A stretch of DNA of 64,000 nt, from contig JARFIW010000139.1 of NCBI GenBank assembly GCA_036346225.1, forward strand, positions 1,550,001 through 1,614,000, read 5' to 3'. This document shows positions 32,005-43,038 of this stretch, one piece after another (position 1 is the stretch's first letter; each line of letters opens with the position of its first letter). Under the pieces are notes generated by a model, which worked only from the letters and a program-made list of their open reading frames with translations, was not told the origin of the DNA and ran no database searches. A program made the translations under genes and the position numbers. This DNA comes from Platerodrilus igneus. Its lineage: Eukaryota > Arthropoda > Insecta > Coleoptera > Lycidae.

Positions 32005-33880
32005 TTGGGTGATGTGATCGGAAAGTATAAGAAAAGAGTCGTGAACATTCTGCAAGTCGAAGCATGGAATGTCAGAAGTATGAAACAAGTAGGTAAACTA
32101 GAGAATTTAAAAATTGAAATAGATAGGTTAGCATTAGACATAGTAGGGATCGGCAAAGTTCGCTGGCCAGAGGCGGGGGATTTTTGGAACGGAGACTTGA
32201 GGGTAATTCATACAGAATCAGAGGAAGGAAATTTGGGCATGGGGATAGTTATGCGAAAAAAGATAGGACAACGTAAAGAAAACTACTTAGAAAAGAATGA
32301 AAGAGTGCCCATGGTTAGATTAGATTCTAAACTGGTAAATACAGTAATAACACAAGTATACATGCCCACCTCTAGGTACAGTGAGGAAGGGGTAGAGGCG
32401 ATCTACAAAGATATGGAAACTATACTAAGATACGTAGAAGGACATGAAAACTTAATAATTACAGGGGATTTTAATGCAGTGGTAGGTGAGGGTAGGGAAG
32501 GGGGAGCGGTAGTAGGTTTATTTGGTTTAGGCACGAGAAATGACAGGGTAAATAGGCTGGTAGAATTATGGACAAGAACAATTTAACCATCAAAACACAT
32601 TATTTCAACATCATGCTAGAAGATGATACACGTGGAAGATGCCAGAAGATATAGGAATCAAGTAAAAGACTGTAGAAGCTACCCAGAAGCAGATATAGAC
32701 ACTGACCACAATATCGTAATTTAGAAGGCCACTCTTAAATTTAAAAAAAAAGGAAACGGAAAAGGGTTGATTTTGAGAATCTAAAAGATTTGAAAAAAAG
32801 TCAAATGAATTGCTGAAAGATATCGCGAAAATTTCTTATACTGAGGAAGGAGGAACAGAATCAAATAACTTTAAATCCAGCTTAGATATGGTGGCGAGAG
32901 ATTCTGGGATATACACAAAAAGAAAATAAGAAACCATGAATAACAAAGGATATCCTGAATCTAATAAAAGAAAGATGAAAATACAAAAATAAGGCATGAA
33001 ACAGAAAAACATAGATACAAAGCCATAAAATGGGAAATTATTCGCAAATGCAAGAAAGCTAAAGAACAATGGATTAATGAAAAGTGTAAAGAGGTACAAA
33101 CTAAGATGGAAATACGAAAGACAGATGAAGCATACAAATTAATTAGAATGTATTTTAGGGATATAAAACCATATAGCAAAAATATAAGGTACGTGGGAGG
33201 GAAACTTCTATAGAAAATGTAGAGAAAGTGGATAGATGGCAAGAATGTATAGAGAAATTATTTGTAGGAGAAGAACTAACAGCATCTGAACAAGAATCAT
33301 GCATTGAAAAGGATGACTTGGGGTATTCTATACTTAGACATGAGTTTGAATTAGCATCAAAAGGTCTGAAAAATGGTAATGCACCGAGTACAGATAAGGT
33401 GCAAGCACAAACTCTAAAAGCTGCTGGACAAGCAGAAACAGAACGTCTCTTCTAACTTGTAAGTTATATGTATGAGACAGGCGAGATGCCCAAAGATTTC
33501 AAACATAACATCATAGTAACTATACCAAAAAAGAAAGGCGCAGATAAATGTGAAAATTTTCGAACAATAACTTTGACAGCACACGTCAAAAATATTAACT
33601 AGAATTGTACAAAAACGAATGGAAAACAAGCTGAATAAGTACCAGGAGAAGATCAATTTGGGTTCAGACAAAACAGGGGAACACAGGAGGCTATTTTAGC
33701 TCTGGAGAAAACAATAAAAAAAGGGGGAAGCATGTATATAGGGTTTGTAGATCTGGAAAAAGCACTCGACACTGTAAAATGAAAAAAGAAATATTCGAAA
33801 TACTCAAAAAGATTGGAATGAGTTTTAGGGATAAACAGATAGTACATAGCTTATACAAAAACAAACAGCGGTAATAGAAT
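32005..33880 (+). pseudogene. RTE copy 1 endonuclease and RT fingers
   Basis: APE-type endonuclease: AWNVRSMKQVGKLENLKIEI (about 32063-32122), DIVGIGKVRWPEAG (about 32137-32180), MPTSRYSEEGVEAIYKDM and LIITGDFNAVVGEGREGG with the catalytic Asp (about 32452-32505). The frame fails after 32586, where about 25 residues including the fold end are jumbled. Linker and RT fingers can be read in pieces at 32730-33450 (FELASKGLKNGNAPSTDKVQ) and 33460-33800 (YETGEMPKDFKHNIIVTIPK, FGFRQNRGTQEAIL, YIGFVDLEKALDTV). The palm A motif survives here, but everything from about 33885, including the (F/Y)ADD motif, is missing. Confidence 0.85.
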
Positions 33881-33884
33881 TAGG

Positions 33885-34165
33885 GCGAATATCAATAGAG
33901 GATATAATAATTCCTTTTGATTTTCCACAGAATAAATCTACTCTGATGGAGGAAAACCTCGGAAAGTTTATTTACAACTTTTTTCCTTTTTTATATGAGG
34001 TGTATCAAAATTAGTGAATTGCATTATTTATAAAACCAAAAGTCAAAATTCCATTTCAAATTTTAAAAAAATGTAATTGACGAACAAAAAAAACTGCTTC
34101 TGACGTAAATTAATTTTTTCAGATGCTCCATTACCCCAAGAATACAAATAAGTAACGAAAACTTA
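33885..34165. other. Unidentified AT-rich replacement in RTE copy 1
   Basis: About 280 bp with no counterpart in RTE copy 2. It replaces roughly 370 bp of RT. No terminal repeats or coding sequence are recognised. Confidence 0.5.
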
Positions 34166-34499
34166 TAATAGGTCAAGGATTTCTGCTACCTAGGAAGTCA
34201 AAAACCGCAAGATGGGAAAGGGTGAGATGTAAAACAAAGATTAGCACAAGGTCGTGCTACATTTAAGAAGGAAAAGCAACTACTGTGTTCAAAGATAACA
34301 AACAGAAACAAGAAAAAGATTGCTTAAAACATATGTGTGGAGCACAGCACTATACGGCTGTGAAGCCTGGACAGTAGGAGAATCGGACAAGAAATAGGTA
34401 GAAGCCTTTGAAATGTGGTGATATAGACGTATGATAAAGATATGGACGGACAAAGTTAAGAACAAAGAGGTACTAGAAATGGAACTGGACTAAACGCAA

Positions 34500-34947
34500 A
34501 TACCGACAGTAGAAAATATTGTGAACAGGATCTAGCCTTCATTATCCTGGAAGTACAGAATCTACTGAAAGAGAGAATTGTTGAAGAAAGTTTATTACCC
34601 TGACGAACTCAAGTGTTAGTTACAAAATCTAGTGATCGATTACTCTTAAACTAAAAGTTTGCAATGTAAGATGCTAACAGTGAACAAATGGTAGCAGAGG
34701 GAGCCAGATACTTGGTATTTAATAGCACTGATCTAAAATCTGCACAGTATCAGGAGTGCATTTGTGTGAAAGATAAACAATTTACATCATATGAAGCAGC
34801 CAGGAAGCTTTATCAATTTTGTGATATACTATTTGGTGTGACTAACTGAGTGTCCTGCTTTCAATGTGTCATTAGCTCCATCATAGAACTGAAAAATGCA
34901 GGGTGTCTTTGCTTACTTAGATGACATGACCATCTATGGAGAAACCC
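34500..34947 (+). pseudogene. Gypsy D reverse transcriptase, part 1
   Basis: RT of a gypsy-type element in rapidly changing frames: LLKERIVEES (about 34560-34595), QVLVTKSSD, EMVAEGARYLVFN with STDLKSAQYQ (about 34685-34755, the palm A block), EAARKLYQFCDILFGVTN (about 34795-34850), SCFQCVISSIIEL, and FAYLDDMTIYG, where the catalytic YLDD is preserved (about 34910-34940). Several stops. Confidence 0.82.
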
Positions 34948-36715
34948 TGTAACATTATTTTGTAATGTTAACGAATAAGCAGATCAATTAACTAATTAAA
35001 ATTCAGTAACTTGCATAACTTATAGACAAAAATTCCACAATAAATTACTTCATATTTTAGTTAGGCTCCCTTATAATAAAAGACCAGGGTTACAAATAGC
35101 TTCAGGCTAAACTATTAGAAATTCCAGCAGCAGGTCATCATAGTTTAAAGCTCTACCCTTGTAAATCAAATACAATAAACTTAAAGCTTAGGTCGGTTAC
35201 AGATTGACGAGTCTGATAAAATTAAAATGGAATAGTACCTTTTAGCGTAAATAAAGGAAAGCAATTATCTGTTTAAAAAACTTAATTTTCTTAATACTTT
35301 CGTTGATTGACAGCAGGTTATAGAAAACGAAACATTATAAATAGCAAAAACTATTTCCAATTTGATTTGTTCAAAGATTGCCAAGTAATTTTAAGTAGTC
35401 TGGAGACATCCATTGTATTTAAAATCCATTTCGGCTCAAGTGGGTTAACCGGTCTTTTGTTAATGGCAGACAACTGTCACCATAGGTATGGTCCACATTT
35501 CAATAATTAAGAAATTCTTAGAAGATACGACATATTTAAACCCTTAGAAAAATAATTGTTTCCGTGACCCTCATCTAAAAAGGGGTTGGATTTGGTTTCT
35601 GAAATCTTGTTTTGTGGGAGGTTCTGTTCAGTCATTGGATAACAGAAATATGACGTACATAATGGTTAGGGTAGGAATTAATCTATATAACTTAAGGCTT
35701 TAGCCAAAAGACATAGAGTTTTTCCAATGGGGCTGTCCGTGGTCAAGAAGTAGAAAGAAACGTAGTTCGCAGGTAGCATTCTCCGGCATCACAGATATAA
35801 TATTTCACTTAGTATCACGATAGAAAAAATTGGAAAGGAGTGATCTCTTCCAGTTCGTGAGGGTTATGCCCGTATGTTCGCGGATTTATAGTGATACAAG
35901 GTAAATAATAAAAAGCTTGTAGGCATGTGATGCACAAGTTAAGTGATATTGTCAATAAGATCCTGCCGGGTTCGTGTGCCATTCAATTATTGTAAAAATT
36001 ACAAACAACCAGAGCAACAAGCGAGATTCTCTCCCGCAATTTAAGAGCTGTCTACGTTGGAAGGCAAGCCATCAAACAATGGACGATATTTAGTAAGTAA
36101 GTTTTTATAGTTAAGTAGCATGACCAATTTTTAGTTAGTTTATTTGTTAGGACGTTTTGGCCATAAACCGTAGGATTAATTTAGTGTAAGATTTATAATA
36201 TAAGTTTTCTTTCATATACAAGTGTTTGGGAATTACTTATGTACGCAAAATTTTCATAATTCCATATTCACCTATGCAATTAAATTTCTAAATTAAAATC
36301 AATGAATGTAAGAGGTTCACGTTTATTGCTCTGTTAATTAAATAGTTTTGTTTGCCGTTGATTAAGTTAATAGTTTTTTTTATTATTTTTTTATCATGAA
36401 AGTTGCATAGGTATTCAAAAAGATAAGAGTTGATTAAAAGAAACAATTGTCCTCCTTGGGATGACGTCTCTCAAGGTTTTGCACGAACATTTGGACATTC
36501 TCGACTTGTCTGGCGCCCTTGGTACTTGTCATTAAGCCACAATATTTGTGAAAGATAAATGCCAAATTCTTTTTGTAGTATATTATAGATTCATTTAACC
36601 CTTTATGCAAAATTTTACCTCCCTTTAATTTTAATTTAATTTTTGTTTTACAGGCCGCCCCCATTTTATAATTTTACTGGAAAATACATACTTAGTAGCT
36701 TTTCCGCCTGTAACA
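34948..36715. mobile_element. Probable 1.77 kb solo LTR with ACCC target duplication
   Basis: Starts TGTAACATTATTTTG and ends CCGCCTGTAACA (TG..CA), flanked by ACCC on both sides (34944-34947 and 36716-36719). The gypsy D protein continues without loss across it, as Asn-Pro-Thr-Asp-Leu-Gln is formed if the insert is skipped. No coding sequence is recognised inside. A 67-codon frame at 35307-35510 and a 76-codon one at 36434-36664 have no known domains. No second copy is in the window, so LTR identity rests on the ends and target duplication. Confidence 0.65.
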
Positions 36716-36719
36716 ACCC

Positions 36720-37745
36720 AACAGACTTACAATTCAAATTTACACCCGTTTTTGGATGTTATCAAAAGATATAATCTCACTCATAATGAAAAAAGTACTA
36801 GTTTTCTTTAAACTATAAATTTATTAGGTTATACTAAAGGAGAAGACGGCAAAACCAGACCCTTCAAGACTACAACCATTACTTGAATTGCCTATTCTGA
36901 ATAATTTGGCTTCAATAAAATGTGCCATTGGAATATTTTCATACTATTCAATGTAGATAAAGAATTTTTCAGAAAAAATAAAAAGCTTAGTTCAATCTAG
37001 TAAGTTTCCACTTATGCAAAATGCCATCGATTTTCAAACCTTAAAAAGGACATATTTGGTGCTCTACTGTGGACTATCCAAGATGAGCCTATAGAGGTTG
37101 AAATTTACACATCTGATTTTGTTAATGCAGCCACACTGACAAAAATTTCATTCACTTGCTTTCTTTCAAGCATACCTTCATAATCAGAACGCAGACATTC
37201 TTCAATTTAAAAGGAAGCTTATGTGATTGTGGAATCATTAAGAAGATGGAGGCACTTTCTCGCCATCAGACATTTTAAGCTTTAACAAAGGGTCGATCTC
37301 ATTGATGCTTCATAATAAGCATAAAAGCAAAATTACAAATGAAAAGATACAAGATGGTGATTAGAACAAACTAGCTACAGTTACGACATAATTTATCACT
37401 CCAGAAAATTGAACATAGTAGCTGATGCTTTTTCTCAAATGTGGAGCTGTAAAAAATTATATCTTTGAAGTGCAGAAAGCATTATGTCACTCATGTATAA
37501 CAAAAATATTCGATTTTGCACGGAACAGAAATTTACCATACTCTTTACTATATATAGAAATATTTGAATGCCATATTTGTAAATAACTTAAACCCAGGTA
37601 CTACAAAATAATGATACTCATGTTATCAAAGCTACGCGGTCTATAGATAGATTTAGCATCAATTTTAAAGGACCACTGCCGAGCTCAATCAATCAATCAC
37701 CCATCACGGTATTTCCTTTTGGGGTAACCAAACAACACCTCTTTC
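36720..37745 (+). pseudogene. Gypsy D RT end, RNase H and integrase
   Basis: Resumes the RT thumb: DVIKRYNLTHNEKSTSF (about 36755-36810), LLGYTKGE, PDPSRLQPLLELPI (about 36858-36895), FSYYSM and NFSEKIKSLVQS. RNase H at about 37040-37260 has DIFGALLWTIQDEPIEVEIY with TSDFVNAATL and RRHSSI*KEAYVIVESLRRW. Integrase from about 37455: zinc-domain residues SLMYNKNIRFCTEQK, FECHICK, then VIKATRSIDRFSINFKGPLP with the first catalytic Asp position (about 37618-37680) and RYFLL. It ends near 37745 before the later catalytic residues. Frames change often. Confidence 0.82.
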
Positions 37746-37749
37746 TGAG

Positions 37750-40440
37750 AGGATATACACAGTATAACTCTAGACTACTACATTACTTTTACTCCCAGCA
37801 CCATTCACAATCTTTCTCTACATCCCTCGGTCCCTAATACTTCCTTTGCCTCTGTAACATTCATACATTGCTTTTGGCATGCTCTTTTATTCCTCATACT
37901 TCTCACCTGTCGTTCCTTCAGAACCGCCTCTACTATAACCAACCATCTTTTACGCGGTCTGCTCCTTACAGCTCTACCAGTCATCAAGCTTGCATATATG
38001 TTTGGTATAGTCTATTCTTGTTTGTTTTTTCCATATGTACAAACTATCTAAGCATACTTCGCTCGCTTAACTCAAGGGTTGCTTGCACCCCACACTGCTC
38101 TGATCCATTCGTTTGGCAATTTGTCTCTCTCAACGTTTTTCCACACACATTTCTTAGAAACCTCATTCCTGCAGCATTTATACAACTAACATGGTTCTTC
38201 TGCCAAACCCAAGTTTCGCTTCCATACAGAACAGTTGGCACACACACTGATATAAATGGACAGCTTTGCATTTATACTCTATCCTTCATTCCTGTTCACT
38301 GCCCACATACTTCTAGACACTTTTCTTCCAGCATTTGCATTCCTTTCTATTACACCATTCAGCTTTCCATTACTCAAAAACTTTCTACTGAGGAACACAG
38401 TCATTCACTTTTCTATCGTGTCATTGTCCTTTCTAAATACAAAATTCTGCCATCTCTGTCAAAAATCATTACTTTGGTCTTATTTACATTTTCAATTGCA
38501 TATTTCCACATGCTACCGAAAGTCTGTCAAGCATTCGTAGCAAATCTTGTGATGAGTTGGCCAACGATACTGCATCATCCGCATACAATAGCATACTGAT
38601 ATTTGTTTCACCAATTTTCACTACTTCCATTACTTCATAAGCTTGTATGATGCATTTATCCATAAATACATTGAACAGCCATTGTGACACACAGATCTGT
38701 CTTACACCTTCCACAATGTTAAAGTATTGCCTCATGTAACTATTCACACATATAATTACTTTACTGCTTTCGTACATCGCTCTAATAGATTTTATCAAGC
38801 ACTCGTTTACACCGTCTTCATGCAACACCTTCCATAATTCACTTCTGTTCACAGAGTCATATGCCTTTTCCAGATCTACAAATGCTACATACATTTTCTT
38901 TCTGGCATGCATACACTTTTCAACAATTTGTTGCATTGCAAACACCTTATCCACACATCTTCCAGGCATAAAACCACATTGAACGTTTCATATTCTGCTC
39001 TGCGTTCTCATAAAATTCCCCCAATCACAAGTTTTCTATACATTTTACTGGATACACCCAACAGACATCCTGCGATAATTTTTGCATTCATACTTGATGC
39101 CTTTATCTTTGTGCAAAGGGATAATGATCGTACTTTTCCAATCTTCAGGCACCTTCATTTATTCTATACACAACTCCATCAGTTTGCACAAACATTCATT
39201 TGAAACTTGTTTGTTATCTATAAAACTAAGGGGAACCTGACATTTCGAAAACATGCAGGTGTTCAATTCAGCACCCCAGGCTTAAACATTTCACTTGTTA
39301 TTCCATCTACACCCGCCGCTTTGCCATTCTTCAGAGTTCTTACCGCCTTCCATACCTCATCTAAACTTTATATTATTATCTACTTTTTCGACCAGAACAT
39401 TACTGCTTTCTTCAACATCCATACAGTTATCTGTATCTTTCTTACCACCATCATACAGCGTCTTAAAATAGTCTTTCCAACCGCTTCTCATACTTGCTTC
39501 GTTACAAACAATTTCATTTCTACTGTTAACAACACCATTCACATGTTTACTTCCACCCTTTCTTACCTATTTCCAAAGCAAGTTTTTATATTCTTCAAAA
39601 TCACTCTGCATTTATTCACCCTTCCTCTCTCAAAGTTGCTCTTTGCTTACCTTCAGTACTTCTTTCGCATATTGCTTTTTCTCCTTATATACTCGAAGTT
39701 GCTTTCTTAACTGAACATCGTTTTCCGCAATCATTCTCTTATATATTTTCTTTTCCTCGACAACCTTTTAGACATCATCATTCCACCATGCAATTTTATT
39801 ACATGTACCAGTCACTGTCGTTCCACATACTTCCAAAGCACATTTCATCACACTGTTCTTCAAACAATCCCATGCTTTCTCCACATCTTCCAACTTCAGA
39901 GCACTATCCCATTTCTGTTTGCAGTCATACAACTTTCCCTCTAACATAGTAGCATATTCTCTTTGAGTCGACTCTTCCAACAAGCATTCTACTTTCACTC
40001 TCGATTGTCTTACACTCTGCTTTCTTCTCCACGCCCACTTTCGGCTAAGATCAATTCTGAACAAAATATAAAATGATTGGTCCCACACTCAGATCCTCTC
40101 ATTACTCTCGTGTCTTTTACCAGTTCTCTTAAACTTTTATCAAACACAACCAAATCAATCTCGCATATGCCCTTTGTACTTGTGTACGTCCTTATGTTTA
40201 TACCATGTGTTGGCAACAAACAGTTCTACTCACTAACATATCTCCATTTTCATTCGTTCTTGGATCGCGAAACGGACCTGACCTAACTATACATGTCACT
40301 TAATAGAACCACATGGTCATTCCTTTCGTGTTTGTCTAATAAATTTTCTAACTCCTGCCAACACTGCTCACACACCCTATCGTCAACTGGAACATAATTG
40401 CTACTACAAAATCTTTGCAAAGCTTACATTCTAACCCACA
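37750..40440 (-). mobile_element. Minus-strand RTE-like LINE, 5-prime-truncated
   Basis: Non-LTR element read from 40440 down to 37750. It starts in the endonuclease and includes a complete RT and C-terminal domain. It is C-rich on the plus strand (G-rich sense strand), unlike its neighbours. It differs in sequence from RTE copies 1 and 2. Confidence 0.85.
37805..40290 (-). pseudogene. RTE-like endonuclease/RT polyprotein, broken
   Basis: Endonuclease end: TSTKGICEIDLVVFDKSLRE, VKDTRVMRGSECGTNHFIFC (40170-40070). Linker: AWDCLKNSVMKCALEVCG and IAWWNDDV (39880-39770). GWKDYFKTLYDGG is at about 39480-39445. RT: PGRCVDKVFAMQQIVEKCMH (from 38969), palm A YVAFVDLEKAYDSVNRSELW (about 38890-38830), a damaged GVRQG block reading EGVRQICVSQWLFNVFMDKC (about 38710-38650), and the catalytic LLYADDAVSLA (about 38590-38557). 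C-terminal: SETWVWQKNHVSCINAAGMR (38210-38150) and SRPRKRWL (about 37940). Several frame changes. GVRQGCVxSPWLF in relatives shows that one Gly/Gln site is mutated. The antisense frame at 37868-38599 is a shadow of this. Confidence 0.85.
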
Positions 40441-41355
40441 AAATGCGGGGAGAAACCAATTAATATTGTTTCATGCATGCTTTTGCTTGATCATTTAAAA
40501 TATGTATTAAGTATTGTAAATGAAAATTCTAGATTAAGTTTCGCTTTTCCTTATCATAATCTTAGTTCATCGTCTAGGCCAACTATTCAGCCTTTTTGGT
40601 TTACTACCTTATACTCATTCAGATCGAAGCTCATTCATGTCTCATAACATAACTATATATTTTCATATGTGAGGGATAGCCACTAATAGTACAATCCCTT
40701 ACAATGCTGAAAGAAATGGACCGATAGAACGATATTCATTCAATCGTCCATCAGGTCCAGTCTTAGTTTCATTTATATCACGAGGGTTACAGATTTCTAT
40801 AGTGGTATCTTGGGGCCTTGCAATTTGTCTAGGACTTTTTCCAAAAATAGTTATGTTTTGTTTTAAAGAACACTGGTTTCTTTTCGTCCATTTTAGTTAT
40901 ATAAGGATTGTTTCTACTAAATCATTTCTATTATAACAGGGCTGTTCATTCTTAAAGTAAATTTATATATTTTGTTCAATTAAATGTATAATTTCCACTT
41001 TTTATTTTTGATACTTGATATATTCACGACCATTTGGAAATTATGGTATAGAGAATATAAATTAGTAGATACAACAAATATTAGATTACTCATCAAATAT
41101 CTACATTGTTTATTGCTTGTTTGGCAAATGCTTAGAAACCGTAAATAGTTCCAACAGTCCAGTTCATAAAACAATCTGACAAGTACATAATATCGCACTT
41201 ACTGTAAGTGTGAATAATAGAATGTAGTTGTACAAATATGAAATCTATGGATTGAAACATAGGAGTTTTTTCAAAGTTCAGTTTTGGATCCGTTCCATTG
41301 CTCCAACATTTCGGACCTAGTTCAAAGGATCAGTGTTCCAGTTTCATACATCTAA
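40441..41355. other. Spacer; only a short minus-strand coding-like tail
   Basis: About 0.9 kb between the LINE and gypsy E. Apart from the 65-codon frame at 40699-40896, no gene, repeat or transposon end is recognised. Confidence 0.4.
40699..40896 (-). CDS. Unidentified coding-like tail, 65 codons
   Basis: Minus-strand frame open for 65 codons up to a TAA, without its own Met. Its second half has coding-like composition: IARPQDTTIEICNPRDINET followed by KTGPDGRLNEYRSIGPFLSA. It may be a terminal exon or the end of a transposon protein. I do not recognise the family. No splice acceptor is clearly placed: TTTTTGGAAAAAG upstream would offer one out of frame. Confidence 0.3.
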   Translation of the reverse strand, partial: LKWTKRNQCSLKQNITIFGKSPRQIARPQDTTIEICNPRDINETKTGPDGRLNEYRSIGPFLSAL

Positions 41356-41359
41356 GTTG

Positions 41360-41533
41360 TGTTAACATTGTACTAGTATTAGTTAGTAGGTTAAGCTTTA
41401 CTAGATGATCTAGTAGTCTGTCTAGCAATTATAAGTACTCAGTCCTGTTTTGTGACATAAATAAATCCTGACCTTAAAGTAAAACTTCGAGTTTGTGTTT
41501 TACTCCGAGGGCTCCTAGTGGAAGGAGCTAACA
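41360..41533 (+). repeat. Gypsy E 5-prime LTR
   Basis: TGTTAACATTGTACTAGTAT to GGAAGGAGCTAACA. It contains ATAAATAAATCCTGACC, probably with the poly(A) signal. Confidence 0.92.
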
Positions 41534-41552
41534 TCTCAGAAGTGGGATTGAA
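41534..41552 (+). other. Gypsy E primer binding site, tRNA-Leu-like
   Basis: TCTCAGAAGTGGGATTGAA follows the LTR directly. TCAGAAGTGGGATT matches the complement of the acceptor/T-arm side of an animal tRNA-Leu, a few bases in from the CCA end, as described for mdg3-type elements. Recalled from memory, not searched. Confidence 0.55.
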
Positions 41553-41615
41553 ACAGTTCACAAGGTAATTAAAAAAAGAAGAAAAAATGTTTTCTTTTTA
41601 GTTTTGAGTTAGACA

Positions 41616-42310
41616 TGGCATCTGGCAAATCTGTGAACCACAAGGTAAATAGTGACAATTTGCAAGATCAACAGCAACCAAATGAAGGGGGCGAATAATA
41701 CTTTAATGGCAATGATAACTATGTTTGAGAAAATGGAGCAATCCCGGGCAAGAACCGACGAGCTTTTATGCGCAATATTGTAACAACAAATAAAGTCTAA
41801 TGAGAAAGCGCTTGAAGTAAAAGTGCCTCATACAAAGTTTCACGTAATGCCGGATTTCTCAAAAAGTATTGAAAATTTTTCAGGTTTATGCAGTGAGGAA
41901 GCAATCGAATGGATTGATAAACTAAACAGCAGTACTTTGTTGCACAATTGGCCAGAAGAATTTAAGCTGGAAACAGCAAGAATACATTTGGTTTCGGTCG
42001 TGTGAAGCTGGTTCAATGTCAAAAATGATAATATTAAGTCATGGTCCGATTTAGAAAAGGAATTTCGTGCTACGTTCGAAGTCATTCCTAGTACAACAAA
42101 TTTGTGGAAACACATGATTCAACGTATACAAGGTTATCACGAACCCCAATAGAAAATTATTTCCACAATAAGAATAAAATGTGCAAAGCTTTGAAATTGC
42201 CATTTGAAGAATGTAAAGAACAAATACTGACAGGACTAAATCAGAGGGAAGTAATTCCAGGGTTACTTGTAAAGCAACATAAAGACGAAAACATGACCTG
42301 ATATGTTTAT
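41616..42310 (+). pseudogene. Gypsy E gag, broken
   Basis: Gag starts at ATG 41616 (MASGKSVNHKVNSDN) and is soon frameshifted. The capsid-like part is at 41823-42005: FHVMPDFSKSIENFSGLCSE and EAIEWIDKLNSSTLLHNWPE, the usual gag region of mdg3/mag-like elements in which a W..K....A..W block leads on. It continues in other frames (SWFNVKNDNIKSWSDLEKEF, about 42005-42065; YTRLSRTPIENYFHNKNKMC, 42113-42185). At least three frame changes. Confidence 0.8.
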
Positions 42311-42315
42311 ACTGA

Positions 42316-43038
42316 GTGAATGAGCGGTTTAAAACACAGCCTAAACAGGTGTTTAACCATCATCAAACAGAATCAAGAACAAATGTGCCGATTCCAGTGG
42401 ATACGGAACATACGAAAATGGTATACAGTCAAAAGGTTAGTACTTCTCGAGGAAAAGCGAGCGAGCCTAGATGTTTTAATTGTGCAGCCTCATGCACACA
42501 ACTGCGCAGCGGATCTATTTGTTTCAAGTGCAAACAACTGGATCATAAGTACAAAGACAGCCCAAAAAAAGATGCCCCGGTCGGCAACACAGCTAACGAC
42601 AAACCGGTTATGTTAATTGATCCTAACAATGCGATAGACAAATTTTTACGCTTTGCCAAAATTAATCGTAGGGTAGTAAACACATTAATAGACACAGGCA
42701 GTGGTGTGTGTACAATAAAAGCATCAATAGCTGATAGCGTTGGTCACGCAAAGTCAACGACAGAGAAGTTATATGGTTTTGGTAACCACCAGGATCCGGC
42801 AGTTTTATGCAAAGCGTTTATAATGGCAAAAGTTGAAGTTGACAATGTATACGTAGAAGCGGTTAAGATTTACGTAGTGCCATATCAAGCACAACCAGTA
42901 GATGTTATCCTAGGAAGGTCTTTCACAGAAAACAAAGAAATCGTATATGTACGAGTAAGCGATGAATTTACCTTTGATTGGAACAACAATTTCCTTTTAA
43001 AGACTGGAATGTTCAAAAGGACGGTAAAATTAAGTTAA
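42316..43038 (+). pseudogene. Gypsy E zinc knuckle and aspartic protease
   Basis: Continuous 240-codon frame. The nucleocapsid knuckles CFNCAASCTQLRSGSICFKC and KQLDHKYKDSP (about 42473-42570) are disordered, with the first finger having lost its usual spacing. The retropepsin follows: RVVNTLIDTGSGVCTIKASI (about 42670-42730) with the catalytic Asp-Thr-Gly, then VDVILGRSFTENKEIVYVRV (about 42898-42960) with the ILG motif of the flap end. The frame overlaps the RT frame that begins at 42978, by a shift near 43000. The protease itself could be functional. Confidence 0.85.

Larger units (their letters stand above)
31640..34480 (+). mobile_element. RTE-type LINE, copy 1, RT core lost
   Basis: Starts GAATGGACCTGCACCT, as does copy 2 at about 52813, so the 5-prime end is probably complete. 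It runs parallel to copy 2 through endonuclease, linker and RT fingers until about 33885. A 280-bp unrelated AT-rich stretch (33885-34165) then replaces the RT core. The C-terminal region returns (34166-34480) and stops where gypsy D begins. Confidence 0.88.
34481..37745 (+). mobile_element. Ty3/gypsy element D, pol fragment
   Basis: Plus-strand pol relic that starts abruptly in the protease/RT spacer and ends in the integrase core, with no LTRs of its own in the window. A 1.77 kb insertion (34948-36715) separates RT and RNase H. It is cut on the left by, or joined to, RTE copy 1 and on the right meets the minus-strand LINE. Confidence 0.85.

Noticed and set aside
37868..38599. A 243-codon plus-strand open frame
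   Set aside because: It is antisense to the RT of the minus-strand LINE, whose motifs (VDLEKAYD, YADD) are clear. The plus frame has no domain, and its length comes from the C-rich composition of that strand.
39207..39710. A 167-codon plus-strand frame
   Set aside because: Antisense to the linker and RT of the minus-strand LINE; no independent support.
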